Assembly (NCBI GenBank): GCA_046290575.1
Contig: JBKAGX010000001.1
Location: forward strand, 372,001-436,000
Source of the DNA: JANQQJ01 sp046290575
Lineage (GTDB): Bacteria; Pseudomonadota; Alphaproteobacteria; SMXS01
Length of the DNA: 64,000 nucleotides
Reading direction: 5' to 3'
Shown: piece after piece, positions 26,100-34,807 of the stretch
Numbering within the stretch: the first letter of the stretch is position 1
Layout of the letters: each line of letters begins with the position of its first letter
The notes under the pieces: generated by a model
Databases searched by the model: none
Seen by the model: the letters and a program-made list of their open reading frames with translations, nothing else
What the model was told of the DNA's origin: nothing
Made by a program: the position numbers and the translations under genes

Positions 26100-27608
26100 A
26101 TGTCGAACGAACATTTTGATGTCATCATCGTGGGCGCCGGCCTGTCGGGCATCGGCGCGGCCTATCACTTGCAGGACAAGTGCCCGGGCAAATCTTATGC
26201 GATACTGGAAGCCCGCGACGCCATTGGCGGGACATGGGATCTGTTCCGCTATCCGGGTATCCGCTCCGACAGCGACATGCACACGCTGGGCTACAATTTC
26301 AAACCCTGGACCGATGCCAAAGCTATTGCCGACGGCCCGTCGATCCGGGCCTATGTTCAGGAGACCGCCGACGAGAACGGCATCACCCCTAACATTCGGT
26401 TTCATACCAGGGTGGTGAACGCGTCCTGGTCCTCTGCGGATGCCCTCTGGACGGTTGAGGTCGAAAATGCCGAATCCGGGACCCGCTCGACGCTGACGTG
26501 CAATTTCCTGTCCATGTGCAGTGGCTATTACAGCTACGACGAAGGCTTTACGCCTGAATTTGAAGGTGTTGAGACCTATCAGGGGGACATCGTTCACCCG
26601 CAGAAATGGCCCGAGGATCTGGACTATACCGGCAAGAAAGTGGTGGTGATCGGCTCCGGCGCGACGGCGATGACGCTGGTGCCGGCGATGGCGGACAAGG
26701 CCGCGCATGTCACCATGGTGCAGCGCTCGCCGACCTGGGTCGCGTCGCGGCCCGAGGAAGATGCCTTCGCCAATACGCTGCGCAAGGTGCTGCCCGGCAA
26801 ACTGGCCTATGCGATCACCCGGTTAAAGAACACCACGCGGTTTCAGATGGTCTATAAAAAAACCCGGACCAATCCGGATTATGTCCGTGATGAATTGCTC
26901 AAGCTCGCGCGTCAGGAACTGCCTGACGACTATGTCGCGGAGCACTTCACGCCGACCTACAACCCCTGGGATCAGCGGCTGTGCCTGATCCCGGAAAACG
27001 ACCTCTTTAACGCGATCAACGCGGGCACCGTTTCGGTTGTTACGGAAACCATTGATCGCTTCACGGAAACCGGGCTGAAGCTTTCATCTGGCGATGTGCT
27101 GGAAGCCGATATCATTGTGACGGCAACGGGCCTGAACCTGCTGCAGTTGGGCGGTGTTAAGGTGGATGTTGACGGCGCGCCGGTCGATTTCGCGCAGACC
27201 TGGACCTATAAAGGCATGATGTATTCGGATGTGCCGAATCTGGCGACAACCTTCGGCTACATTAACGCGTCCTGGACATTGCGGGCCGACCTCATCGCCG
27301 AATTTGTCTGCAGGATGATCAATCACATGGACAAAACCGGCACGGCGCAAGTCACGCCGCGGCTGCGCGCCAGCGATGCGGATATGCCCGAACGCCGCTG
27401 GATTGAGGACTTTTCGCCGAACTATATGAAGCGCGGTCTGCACCAGTTTCCAAAGCAGGGCGACCGCGAACCCTGGACCAATCCGCAGCTCTACAGCGCT
27501 GACAAGAAAATGTTTCGGAGCGGTTCGCTTGAAGACGGCGTTCTGACCTTCACCAAGGCAGGTGAGGCGGTGACCAGCGATCAGGTGACGCCGATCGCCG
27601 CCGAATAG
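26100..27608 (+). CDS. FAD/NADPH-dependent monooxygenase, Baeyer-Villiger type
   Basis: A 502-residue flavoprotein. The FAD-binding Rossmann motif is GAGLSGIGAAYHLQ at residue ~13, the NADPH motif is VVVIGSGATAMTLVPAMA at ~190, and between them lies the Baeyer-Villiger fingerprint in the form YQGDIVHPQKWP. The ATG at 26100 has AAGGAG 8 nt upstream. These enzymes turn ketones into esters or lactones, or oxidise S or N atoms, with O2 and NADPH. The YQG in place of FxG is a mild variation seen in the EtaA-like subgroup. A crotonase gene lies upstream; a joint ketone degradation role is possible. Confidence 0.9.
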   Translation: MSNEHFDVIIVGAGLSGIGAAYHLQDKCPGKSYAILEARDAIGGTWDLFRYPGIRSDSDMHTLGYNFKPWTDAKAIADGPSIRAYVQETADENGITPNIRFHTRVVNASWSSADALWTVEVENAESGTRSTLTCNFLSMCSGYYSYDEGFTPEFEGVETYQGDIVHPQKWPEDLDYTGKKVVVIGSGATAMTLVPAMADKAAHVTMVQRSPTWVASRPEEDAFANTLRKVLPGKLAYAITRLKNTTRFQMVYKKTRTNPDYVRDELLKLARQELPDDYVAEHFTPTYNPWDQRLCLIPENDLFNAINAGTVSVVTETIDRFTETGLKLSSGDVLEADIIVTATGLNLLQLGGVKVDVDGAPVDFAQTWTYKGMMYSDVPNLATTFGYINASWTLRADLIAEFVCRMINHMDKTGTAQVTPRLRASDADMPERRWIEDFSPNYMKRGLHQFPKQGDREPWTNPQLYSADKKMFRSGSLEDGVLTFTKAGEAVTSDQVTPIAAE

Positions 27609-27627
27609 ACTTTAGGGGTGCGCTGCG

Positions 27628-28542
27628 TCAGTCGTCCTGGCTTTGGGTGCGTCCGAAATCAGGTGCGGGGGAGTCCTGTCCGGCTTCAACAATGTTGCGG
27701 CGGATGTCACGGGTTCGGCTGAAGAGCGTGTAGAGCGCGTCGCCGTCATCCCAGCGGATGGCCCGTTGCAGCGCGGTCAAATCCTCCGAGAACCGGCCCA
27801 GCATTTCCAACACGGCATCCTTGTTGTTCAAAAACACATCGCGCCACATGGTGGGGTCAGATGCCGCAATGCGCGTGAAATCTCGAAAGCCGCCGGCGGA
27901 GAATTTGATCACCTCTGACTGGGTGACCGTCTCCAGATCCGCTGCCGTGCCAACAATGTTGTAAGCGATCAGATGCGGTACATGGCTGGTGATCGCCAGG
28001 ACCAGATCATGATGCGCGGGCTCCATAATCTCGACACGGCTGCCCAGTGCTTCCCAGAACGCTTTGAGCTTTTCCGTCGCCTCGGCATCGCTGCCTTCAG
28101 GCGGTGTCAGAATACACCAGCGATCCTCGAACAGTTCAGGAAAGCCCGATTCAGGCCCGGATTGCTCCGTGCCCGCCACGGGATGGCCGGGTATCAGATG
28201 GGCATGGCTTGGCATGTGCGGCGCCAGGTCGCGGACCACGGCTTCTTTGACGGACCCGACATCGCTTAAAATAGCGCCGTCGGCGAGATGCGGCCCGATC
28301 TCTGCGCCCAGCTTGGCGAAGGCGCCGACGGGCGCGCACAAGACCACAAGGTCAGCCCCTTGAACGGCTTCGGCGGCGGTCTCGGTCACCTCGTCGGCCA
28401 AACCCAGCCTCAGGACGGTTTCGCGCGTTTCGGCGGAGCGGGCGGTGGCGACGATCTGCTTGGCGAGCCCCTGCTTGCGGGCGGCCAGCGCGATCGATGA
28501 TCCGATCAGCCCGACGCCGACCAGCGCCAGCCGGTCAAACAT
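27628..28542 (-). CDS. tyrC: Prephenate/arogenate dehydrogenase
   Basis: A 304-residue NAD(P)-dependent dehydrogenase of the TyrA family, making 4-hydroxyphenylpyruvate or tyrosine. The Rossmann motif is LVGVGLIGSSIALA, the catalytic region includes GHPVAGTEQSG and ITSHVPHLIAYN, where the His residues assist substrate binding. There is no chorismate mutase domain, as that is encoded separately at 29634. The ATG at 28542 is preferred over a TTG four codons upstream because the Rossmann strand follows at once. It overlaps the aminotransferase gene by 8 bp, forming an aromatic amino acid operon. Confidence 0.9.
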   Translation of the reverse strand: MFDRLALVGVGLIGSSIALAARKQGLAKQIVATARSAETRETVLRLGLADEVTETAAEAVQGADLVVLCAPVGAFAKLGAEIGPHLADGAILSDVGSVKEAVVRDLAPHMPSHAHLIPGHPVAGTEQSGPESGFPELFEDRWCILTPPEGSDAEATEKLKAFWEALGSRVEIMEPAHHDLVLAITSHVPHLIAYNIVGTAADLETVTQSEVIKFSAGGFRDFTRIAASDPTMWRDVFLNNKDAVLEMLGRFSEDLTALQRAIRWDDGDALYTLFSRTRDIRRNIVEAGQDSPAPDFGRTQSQDD

Positions 28543-29623
28543 CGCCCTGCTCAAGGAATCGGACCAGTGCCTCGGTGACGCCGTGATTTTCGTCTTCCGT
28601 GCCGACGGTCAGCCGCAAATGTTCCGGGAAGCCATAGGCATCCATGCGCCGCAGATACCAGCCCTGTTCACGCAGAAACTCGTCGGCGGCTGCGGCCTGC
28701 TCGGCCGTACCCATATTGATCAGCAGGAAGTTGGCGGATCCGCGCACGACGCTCAGCCCCATGCCTCTGATGCGCTGGCGCAACCATTCGCGCCAATGGC
28801 TGGTATGGGTGCGCACCTGATCGACAAAGGCTTGATCTTCCAGAGCGGCCACGCCGGCGGCCTGGGCCGGCAACGACACGTTGAAGGGGCCGCGCAACCG
28901 GTTCAGCACGCCGATAATGTCTTCGGGACCATAGGCCCAGCCCAGACGCAGCGCCGCCAGCCCGTAAATTTTGGAAAAAGTCCGGGTCATCAGCACATTC
29001 GGTGCTTCGCGCGCCAGGTCCAGCCCGCTGTCATAATCGTCTGCATCAACATATTCGGCGTAGGCGCCATCGACGACCAGTGCGACATGGTCTGGCAGGC
29101 CCGCATGCAGCCGTGTCAGTTCATCGCTGGTCAGATAGGTGCCGGTTGGATTGTTGGGATTGGCCAGAAACAGCAGCTTGGTCTTTTCTGTAACGGCATC
29201 CAGCAGACTGTCGACCGATGCCACATAACCGTCATCGGACGCGGCAACAGGTGTCGCGCCGACCGACTGCGCCGCAATCGGATAGACCAGAAAACCATGC
29301 TGGCTATAAAGCACTTCATCGCCGGGGCCGGCATAGCCACGGCACATCAACTGCAGCAGATCGTCAGACCCGAAGCCGCAGACGATGCGGTCAGTCTCCA
29401 GGCCATGATGCGCGGCAATCGCTTTGCGTAGTTCCAGCGACCCGCCATCGGGGTAGCGGTGCAGAATGGCCGCCGCATCGCCAAACGCTTCACGCGCCTT
29501 GGGGCTCGTCCCCAACGCGGATTCGTTCGATGAGAGCTTCCCTTCGAAACTGACGGCGCTCGATTTTCCACCCTGATAGGCTTCAATCTCCAGAATGCCC
29601 GGGCGCGGAATGGGTCCGCTCAT
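28535..29623 (-). CDS. hisC: Histidinol-phosphate / aromatic aminotransferase
   Basis: A 362-residue class I/II aminotransferase. The PLP lysine is in RTFSKIYGLAALRLG, the cofactor-binding Asn in ANPNNPTGTY and the Asp in VVDGAYAEY, with the RLTVGT arginine near the end. GAGGAG sits 6 nt before the ATG at 29623; an ATG two codons earlier abuts that site and is unlikely. Its place between chorismate mutase and prephenate dehydrogenase suggests that it mainly transaminates prephenate or 4-hydroxyphenylpyruvate, though histidinol-phosphate activity is common in this family. Confidence 0.88.
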   Translation of the reverse strand: MSGPIPRPGILEIEAYQGGKSSAVSFEGKLSSNESALGTSPKAREAFGDAAAILHRYPDGGSLELRKAIAAHHGLETDRIVCGFGSDDLLQLMCRGYAGPGDEVLYSQHGFLVYPIAAQSVGATPVAASDDGYVASVDSLLDAVTEKTKLLFLANPNNPTGTYLTSDELTRLHAGLPDHVALVVDGAYAEYVDADDYDSGLDLAREAPNVLMTRTFSKIYGLAALRLGWAYGPEDIIGVLNRLRGPFNVSLPAQAAGVAALEDQAFVDQVRTHTSHWREWLRQRIRGMGLSVVRGSANFLLINMGTAEQAAAADEFLREQGWYLRRMDAYGFPEHLRLTVGTEDENHGVTEALVRFLEQGDV

Positions 29624-29633
29624 AGCCATCTCC

Positions 29634-30404
29634 TCAGTTTGCCGGGATCGGGTTGGCGTAGCCGCCTATCACCGTCGCGCGCGCCGCCCCATGGTCAGCG
29701 GACAGTGCGGCGATCGCATCATCACCATCAACCAGAAAGCCGGGTACAGCAATCAGCGCATCGCCTGCGGCTTCGTCCAGCGCGCCCGGCGGCGGTTTCG
29801 GCAGATCATGCAGCATGACCAGCGTCGTGTCGTCGCCGCTGTCCTCACGGGCTTTCCCGACGACGAACGCATCGGCGGGGGCATTCTCAAAAAAAGGCAG
29901 GCGCGCAATAATCTGCAGGCCTGCTCCGGGACGGTCATCGCTCAACAAACGCCACCAGGGCTCGCCTTCTGTTTCAAAGGCCAGTACGGCGACGGCGTTG
30001 TCGGCCTTGACGGTTTTGTCCAGCGCTTCCACCGCTTCCAGCGTTACCTGAAAGGGTGCCGCGACGCCAAAATGCGCCCGCGCCAGATCCCAGACACTGA
30101 TCCGGCTGGCGCCGCCCCAGACCATCACTTCAAGATCCGACTGGCGGCGCAGGAATGAAGAGATCACCTCGCGCCAGATGTGCCCGACAACAGAAAACGG
30201 CAGCGGGCCATTGTGGCGGCTCTTCAGGCGGCGCAGAATCCGTGCTTCACGGCCCGGTCTGAACCGTGGCTGGCCGGGCGCGCCATTGTCCTTGGCGGCC
30301 GCCACCTGCTCGCCCAGATCCGCACGGCGCATCAACAGGTCATGGATTTCATCATCCACCCTGTCGATTTCCTGCCGCAACTGGTCGAGTACTGGGTCCG
30401 ACAT
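29634..30404 (-). CDS. Chorismate mutase with prephenate-dehydratase-like tail
   Basis: A 256-residue protein. Residues 1-90 are an AroQ-class helical chorismate mutase (LRQEIDRVDDEIHDLLMRRA, then GREARILRRL and IWREVISSFLRRQ). The rest looks like a reduced prephenate-dehydratase/ACT arrangement: LARAHFG and AVEALD mimic lobe 1 and DAFVVGKAREDSGDDTTL mimics the ACT-side strand, but the dehydratase catalytic TRF segment is not visible, so I would not credit dehydratase activity. An ATG at 30404 with GGACGG upstream is preferred over one eleven codons earlier. It begins the aromatic operon and is divergent from metX. Confidence 0.8.
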   Translation of the reverse strand: MSDPVLDQLRQEIDRVDDEIHDLLMRRADLGEQVAAAKDNGAPGQPRFRPGREARILRRLKSRHNGPLPFSVVGHIWREVISSFLRRQSDLEVMVWGGASRISVWDLARAHFGVAAPFQVTLEAVEALDKTVKADNAVAVLAFETEGEPWWRLLSDDRPGAGLQIIARLPFFENAPADAFVVGKAREDSGDDTTLVMLHDLPKPPPGALDEAAGDALIAVPGFLVDGDDAIAALSADHGAARATVIGGYANPIPAN

Positions 30405-30443
30405 GCCGTGAGAACCGTCCGTTTTGAAGGGGGCCATTACTAG

Positions 30444-30503
30444 TCGCGGCCCTGCGCAAAATCAAAGAAAACATTGACAGTTCGGGGCCGCGATCCCTAG
30501 CTA
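30444..30503 (+). promoter_or_regulatory. metX promoter inside a 9-bp inverted repeat
   Basis: TTGACA at 30474-30479 is a perfect -35, with a poor -10 near TAGCTA (30498-30503). It is enclosed by TCGCGGCCC (30444-30452) and its exact inverse GGGCCGCGA (30485-30493), arm centres 41 bp apart. The leader before metX is too short for a SAM-II riboswitch. Confidence 0.45.
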
Positions 30504-30529
30504 TGGCCGCCTGAACAGGGTCAATCGTT

Positions 30530-31723
30530 ATGAATATTGACGCGCCACAACAACAGCCACACCCCAACTATGTCGCGTACCGTCAGGAACGCGGGCTGGA
30601 TGATGACGCGCGCGGTTCAGTGGTTGATCTGGCCGCGGCGCCGATGGTTCTGGACAGCGGGGCAGCGCTCGATGCGGTTTCGGTTGCCTATCAGACATAT
30701 GGGACGTTGAACGCCGACAAGTCGAACGCCATCGTCATCTGTCATGCGCTGACGGGCGACCAGCATGTGGCCAATCCGCATCCGATCACGGGCAAGCCGG
30801 GCTGGTGGGACATTCTGGTCGGTCCCGGCAGGATCGTCGATACGGAGCGCTATTTCGTGATCTGCGCCAATGTGCTGGGCGGCTGCCTGGGCACCACCGG
30901 GCCGCAGGAAATCAATCCCGCGACAGGCGAGCCGTGGGGCGTGGATTTCCCGGTCATTACGATTGGCGACATGGTCCGGGTACAGGCCGCGTTGATTGAC
31001 CAGCTGGGCATCCCAGACTTGTTCTGCGTCCTGGGTGGTTCGATGGGCGGTATGCAGGTGCTGGACTGGGCGGCGCGCTATCCGGACAAGGTGTTCTCTG
31101 CGATCCCGGTTGCGACCACCGCGTTGCACTCGGCCCAGAACATCGCGTTTCATGAGGTCGGCCGTCAGGCGATCATGGCGGACCCGGACTGGCATGGCGG
31201 CGCCTATTACGGTACCGGAACGTCACCTAAATCAGGGCTTTCCGTGGCCCGGATGGCCGCGCACATCACCTATCTGTCAGAGGCGGGATTGCACCAGAAA
31301 TTCGGCCGGCGGCTGCAGGATCGCAACGCGCTGACCTATGGGTTCGACGCCGATTTCCAGATCGAGAGTTATCTGCGGCATCAGGGCATTTCGTTCGTCG
31401 AGCGTTTTGACGCCAATTCCTACCTCTACATCACGCGGGCGATGGATTATTTCGATCTGGCGGCAGACTATCGGGGGCGGCTCGCCAACGCGTTTGCTGA
31501 TACCGATACGCGGTTCTTCGTGGCGTCCTTTACCAGCGACTGGCTTTACCCGACATCCGAGAGCAAGTCGGTGGTCCGGGCGCTGAATGCCGCCGGTGCC
31601 CCGGTCAGCTTTGTCGAGATCGAGACCGACAAGGGCCATGATGCGTTCCTGCTCGACGAGCCGGAGTTCCATGATGTTCTTCGGGGATTCCTTAACGCAG
31701 CCGCTGAAGCCCGGGGCATCTGA
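30530..31723 (+). CDS. metX: Homoserine O-acetyltransferase
   Basis: A 397-residue alpha/beta-hydrolase acyltransferase that makes O-acetyl- (or O-succinyl-) homoserine for methionine. The nucleophile elbow is VLGGSMGGMQVLDW, the oxyanion motif is NVLGGCLGTTGPQE, and the acid and His of the triad are in FTSDWLYP and DKGHDAFLLDEPEF. It overlaps metW by one base. Divergent from the aromatic amino acid genes, an arrangement common in alphaproteobacteria. Confidence 0.95.
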   Translation: MNIDAPQQQPHPNYVAYRQERGLDDDARGSVVDLAAAPMVLDSGAALDAVSVAYQTYGTLNADKSNAIVICHALTGDQHVANPHPITGKPGWWDILVGPGRIVDTERYFVICANVLGGCLGTTGPQEINPATGEPWGVDFPVITIGDMVRVQAALIDQLGIPDLFCVLGGSMGGMQVLDWAARYPDKVFSAIPVATTALHSAQNIAFHEVGRQAIMADPDWHGGAYYGTGTSPKSGLSVARMAAHITYLSEAGLHQKFGRRLQDRNALTYGFDADFQIESYLRHQGISFVERFDANSYLYITRAMDYFDLAADYRGRLANAFADTDTRFFVASFTSDWLYPTSESKSVVRALNAAGAPVSFVEIETDKGHDAFLLDEPEFHDVLRGFLNAAAEARGI

Positions 31724-32409
31724 TGGCGACCGAACGCGAAGCCCGGGCGCGCGATATTCGTGTCGACCTGCTGCAGATCGGCCAGATGGTCGAGCCGGGG
31801 AGCCGGGTGCTCGATATCGGGTGCGGCGAAGGCGATTTGCTGGATCACCTGGTGCATGACCGGGATGCGGATGCACGCGGGATCGAGATTTCCCGTGAAG
31901 GGGTGAACGCCTGTCTGGCCCGCGGGCTTTCTGTCGTTCAGGGCAACGCCGATACCGATTTGGCGGATTATCCGACCGATGGGTTTGATTATGTGATTCT
32001 CAGCCAGACGCTGCAGGCGATGCGCGACACCCGCGCCACCCTGCAGGAGATGCTGCGCATAGGGCGCTATGCCATCGTCTCATTTCCCAATTTCGGGTTC
32101 TGGCGGGTGCGGCTGAAGCTGCTGTTCGACGGCAAGATGCCGGAAACCGATACGCTCGATCACCCGTGGTACAACACGCCCAACATCCATTTGTGCACCA
32201 TCCGGGATTTTCTCGACCTGTGTGCGGATCTGGAAGTGACGGTGGAGCGGGAATTGATCATCGACAAGCGCGGCAAGCCATCATCAGCGCCGTTGTCGGC
32301 GCGGTTTGCCAATCTGTTCGCCGACCAGGGGGTGTTCCTGCTGTCCTATCAGGGCGCGCGCGACAAGGCGGGCGACCCGGTTTACCGCAACCGGCCGGCG
32401 GCGTTCTAG
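31723..32409 (+). CDS. metW: Methionine biosynthesis protein MetW
   Basis: A 228-residue class I SAM methyltransferase-like protein. Motif I is VLDIGCGEGDLLDHL, followed by the MetW-specific ARGIEISREGVNACLARGL and the NFGFWRVRLKLLFDGKMP segment. MetW partners MetX and is needed for its activity in proteobacteria. The TGATG junction with metX means coupled translation. No independent promoter is seen. Confidence 0.93.
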   Translation: MATEREARARDIRVDLLQIGQMVEPGSRVLDIGCGEGDLLDHLVHDRDADARGIEISREGVNACLARGLSVVQGNADTDLADYPTDGFDYVILSQTLQAMRDTRATLQEMLRIGRYAIVSFPNFGFWRVRLKLLFDGKMPETDTLDHPWYNTPNIHLCTIRDFLDLCADLEVTVERELIIDKRGKPSSAPLSARFANLFADQGVFLLSYQGARDKAGDPVYRNRPAAF

Positions 32410-32415
32410 ATTTTC

Positions 32416-33204
32416 CTAGGGTTTGCGGGCGATCAGAAGATAAGCGTGATAGGTGGCATCAATTGCATAGCCGCGATCACGCGAGAACTCGTGGAGCTGG
32501 ATAAGGGCCTCTGCGTTTTGGCGAATCGTAAACTCAGGCACTTCCCACGGAACTGCTTTCAAGTAGTAAACGACCGCTCCGGCGTCGACAAAGCGTATCG
32601 GAAAGCTGTGCTCCTCAAGTGCCTCGATATCGAAACCGATTTCTTGAAACACATCTGAAGCGTCTGAGGCGTTGTGCGGCCAGTCGGGCCTCGTCATCGG
32701 GCTGGCACCGAACGCCGCCCGAAGTTCAGCGTTGGTTCGATCGCCGATTTGCTCGGTTATGTAATGGCCGCCGGACTTGAGAACGCGGAAAACCTCTGAC
32801 GGTGATATCGATCCGCCGTGGCGGTCTATCACGAGGTCGAAGGTTCCGTCGGCGAACTGCGTCGGTGCACAGGATGTGTCATGAACTTCGACTCCAAGGA
32901 CCATTAGAGTTTTGCGGGCGACTGGGACATTGGGCCTATGCGCTTCTACTGCGCAGGCACGCCCGCTGAACGCCGAGGACCTTAATAGGTCTGCCAAAAC
33001 CTCGCCGCCGCCTGTGTCGATATCCAGAAGGGAACTGGCCGTTATCAGATAATTTTCAACGGTCGTTTTATAGTCCCAGGGAAGGGAGCCTAAGGCAGTT
33101 CGGCGCCCCTTCAGGTACGAGAAGTCCCACCCTTCAAACGGATGTTCGTACTCTTCCTCAAGCCAGTTCAGGACTTCCAGATCAGTCATGGGCTGTTGCG
33201 TCAC
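32416..33204 (-). CDS. Class I SAM-dependent methyltransferase
   Basis: A 262-residue putative methyltransferase. Motif I is degenerate but recognisable as LLDIDTGGGEVLADLL, with later elements TFDLVIDRHGG and FRVLKSGGHYIT. The GTG at 33204 has GGAG 9 nt upstream, better placed than the internal ATG at 33189. The acceptor is unknown. It is convergent with metW (6 bp between stops) and lies 21 bp after another methyltransferase gene on the same strand. Its G+C looks somewhat lower than the flanking genes, so it may be an insertion into an otherwise conserved metX-gloB block. Confidence 0.8.
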   Translation of the reverse strand: MTQQPMTDLEVLNWLEEEYEHPFEGWDFSYLKGRRTALGSLPWDYKTTVENYLITASSLLDIDTGGGEVLADLLRSSAFSGRACAVEAHRPNVPVARKTLMVLGVEVHDTSCAPTQFADGTFDLVIDRHGGSISPSEVFRVLKSGGHYITEQIGDRTNAELRAAFGASPMTRPDWPHNASDASDVFQEIGFDIEALEEHSFPIRFVDAGAVVYYLKAVPWEVPEFTIRQNAEALIQLHEFSRDRGYAIDATYHAYLLIARKP

Positions 33205-33225
33205 AGACGAACACTCCGCAATCTG

Positions 33226-33918
33226 TCACGCACGGGCATAGGCCAGCGCAGGCACCGTCGCCGTGCCGTCGATCCGGGCTTCGACCCGTTTGGTCGCTTC
33301 GATCATGATCACGCCTGAGAGCGCCGGCCACAAACGGCTGCCGGGTTTTTCCGACCATCGCAGCATCCGCTCGCTGGCGCCACGTCTGAACGGTGGCCAA
33401 TAGAGCGCGCCGCGCCAGCTTTCCGGCTCAAACAGGCGGTCGCGCAGCAGTTTTGTGGCCTGCCCCACACTGTAGGGGCGGCCATGGCCAAACGGTGTCC
33501 GCTCCATCAGCGCCCAGGGGCTGCGCCGGTGCGGCAGGATCGCCATCACCCGCCCTTCGGGCGCCAGCACGCGCCACACTTCCCGCAGAAGCCGGCCGGG
33601 GTCGTTGGTATGCTCCAGCATATGGATCAGCGCCAGCCGGTCGACGCTGCCATCCCCCAAGGGTAGCGAGAGCTCGTCGGTCAGGGCGGCCCGGTTCGGA
33701 TGGTTGGCGGGCCAGTGGGCGATGCCCTGTTGACCGGGCATCAGCGCCAGGGTGCCGGCCACGCCTTGCATGATGCCGGGCGCATAGCCGAGGCCGACGC
33801 TACGGTGGTGCTGCAGGTCGGGCCAGGCCTCTTTCAACCGCCGCCGGATCAAGGTTCCGGTCGTCCGGCCCATCGGGCTGGTGTAAAACCTTTGCAGATC
33901 GGCAATGTCGAGATACAT
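33226..33918 (-). CDS. Class I SAM-dependent methyltransferase (type 11)
   Basis: A 230-residue protein with the N-terminus MYLDIADLQRFYTSPMGRTT, typical of a conserved alphaproteobacterial family found next to gloB. The nucleotide site (SVGLGYAPGIM) is weak, while the later motifs LPLGDGSVDRLALIHMLEHT, LREVWRVLAPEGRVMAI and the MRHRRS-like ILPHRRSPWALMERTPFGHG are clear. The ATG at 33918 is chosen since the family starts there. Divergent from gloB, with 52 bp between starts. The target molecule is not known. Confidence 0.82.
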   Translation of the reverse strand: MYLDIADLQRFYTSPMGRTTGTLIRRRLKEAWPDLQHHRSVGLGYAPGIMQGVAGTLALMPGQQGIAHWPANHPNRAALTDELSLPLGDGSVDRLALIHMLEHTNDPGRLLREVWRVLAPEGRVMAILPHRRSPWALMERTPFGHGRPYSVGQATKLLRDRLFEPESWRGALYWPPFRRGASERMLRWSEKPGSRLWPALSGVIMIEATKRVEARIDGTATVPALAYARA

Positions 33919-33970
33919 CACAAAGACCCATTGGGCACAGCGCACTTTAATCAAAGGCTAGGATAGAGCG

Positions 33971-34735
33971 ATGCTTGAAATCCATCAGATTCCCGTTCTC
34001 TCGGACAACTATGTTTATCTGGCGCATGATGCGCAGACGGGGCAGACAGCGGTGGTTGATCCTGCCACCACCGATGAAGTCTTTGCCGCGCTCGAAGAAA
34101 AGGGCTGGACCCTGACCCACATTCTCAACACCCACCACCATCTCGATCACGTCGGTGGCAATGAGGTGATCAAGGCCAAGACCGGCTGCACCATTGTAGG
34201 CCCGCGCGCCGATGCAGAGCGTATTCCGGGCATCGATATCCAGGTGGGCGATGGCGACACCTATGCGCTGGGCAGCAGCGTCGCCAAGGTGTTCGACGTG
34301 CCTGGCCACACCCGCGGCCACATCGCCTACTGGTTTGAAGATTCAGACGCCCTGTTCTGCGGCGACACGGTGTTTGCGCTGGGCTGCGGCCGGCTGTTTG
34401 AAGGCACCCCGGCGCAGATGTGGGACTCGCTCTCCAAGCTGAAAGACCTGCCGGCGCAGACCAAGGTCTATTGCGCGCATGAGTACACCCAGGGCAACGC
34501 CGCCTTTGCGATCACGGTCGAGCCGGACAATGAGGCGCTGGTCGCGCGCAAACAATGGGTCGATGACCGCCGTGCGAACGGTGAACGCACCGTGCCCTCC
34601 ACCTGGGGGGAAGAACTGGCCACCAACCCCTTCCTGAGGCCCGACAGCCCGGACCTTCAGAAAACGCTTGGAATGGTCGGCGCCGATGTGGTCGAGGTGT
34701 TCGCGGAAACCCGCCAGCGGAAGGATAACTTTTAG
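33971..34735 (+). CDS. gloB: Hydroxyacylglutathione hydrolase (glyoxalase II)
   Basis: A 254-residue metallo-beta-lactamase-fold hydrolase. The metal site THHHLDHVGGN occurs near residue 54, with further ligands in VPGHTRGHIAY, DALFCGDTVFALGCGRLF and VYCAHEYTQGN. The last segment with the RKDNF tail is the glyoxalase II C-terminal domain that binds glutathione. It hydrolyses S-lactoylglutathione to lactate and glutathione, completing methylglyoxal removal in the cytosol. Confidence 0.95.
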   Translation: MLEIHQIPVLSDNYVYLAHDAQTGQTAVVDPATTDEVFAALEEKGWTLTHILNTHHHLDHVGGNEVIKAKTGCTIVGPRADAERIPGIDIQVGDGDTYALGSSVAKVFDVPGHTRGHIAYWFEDSDALFCGDTVFALGCGRLFEGTPAQMWDSLSKLKDLPAQTKVYCAHEYTQGNAAFAITVEPDNEALVARKQWVDDRRANGERTVPSTWGEELATNPFLRPDSPDLQKTLGMVGADVVEVFAETRQRKDNF

Positions 34736-34807
34736 GACGCCACCGGCGCAGTTTCGCCGCAATTTCAAGTCACCATGACGGTTCAACTCATCGTCAGGAG
34801 AGTCCTT

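Noticed and set aside
30438..30529. SAM riboswitch before metX
   Set aside because: The promoter -35 at 30474 leaves a leader of roughly 20-30 nt, too short for SAM-II, and no pseudoknot-type pairing is visible.
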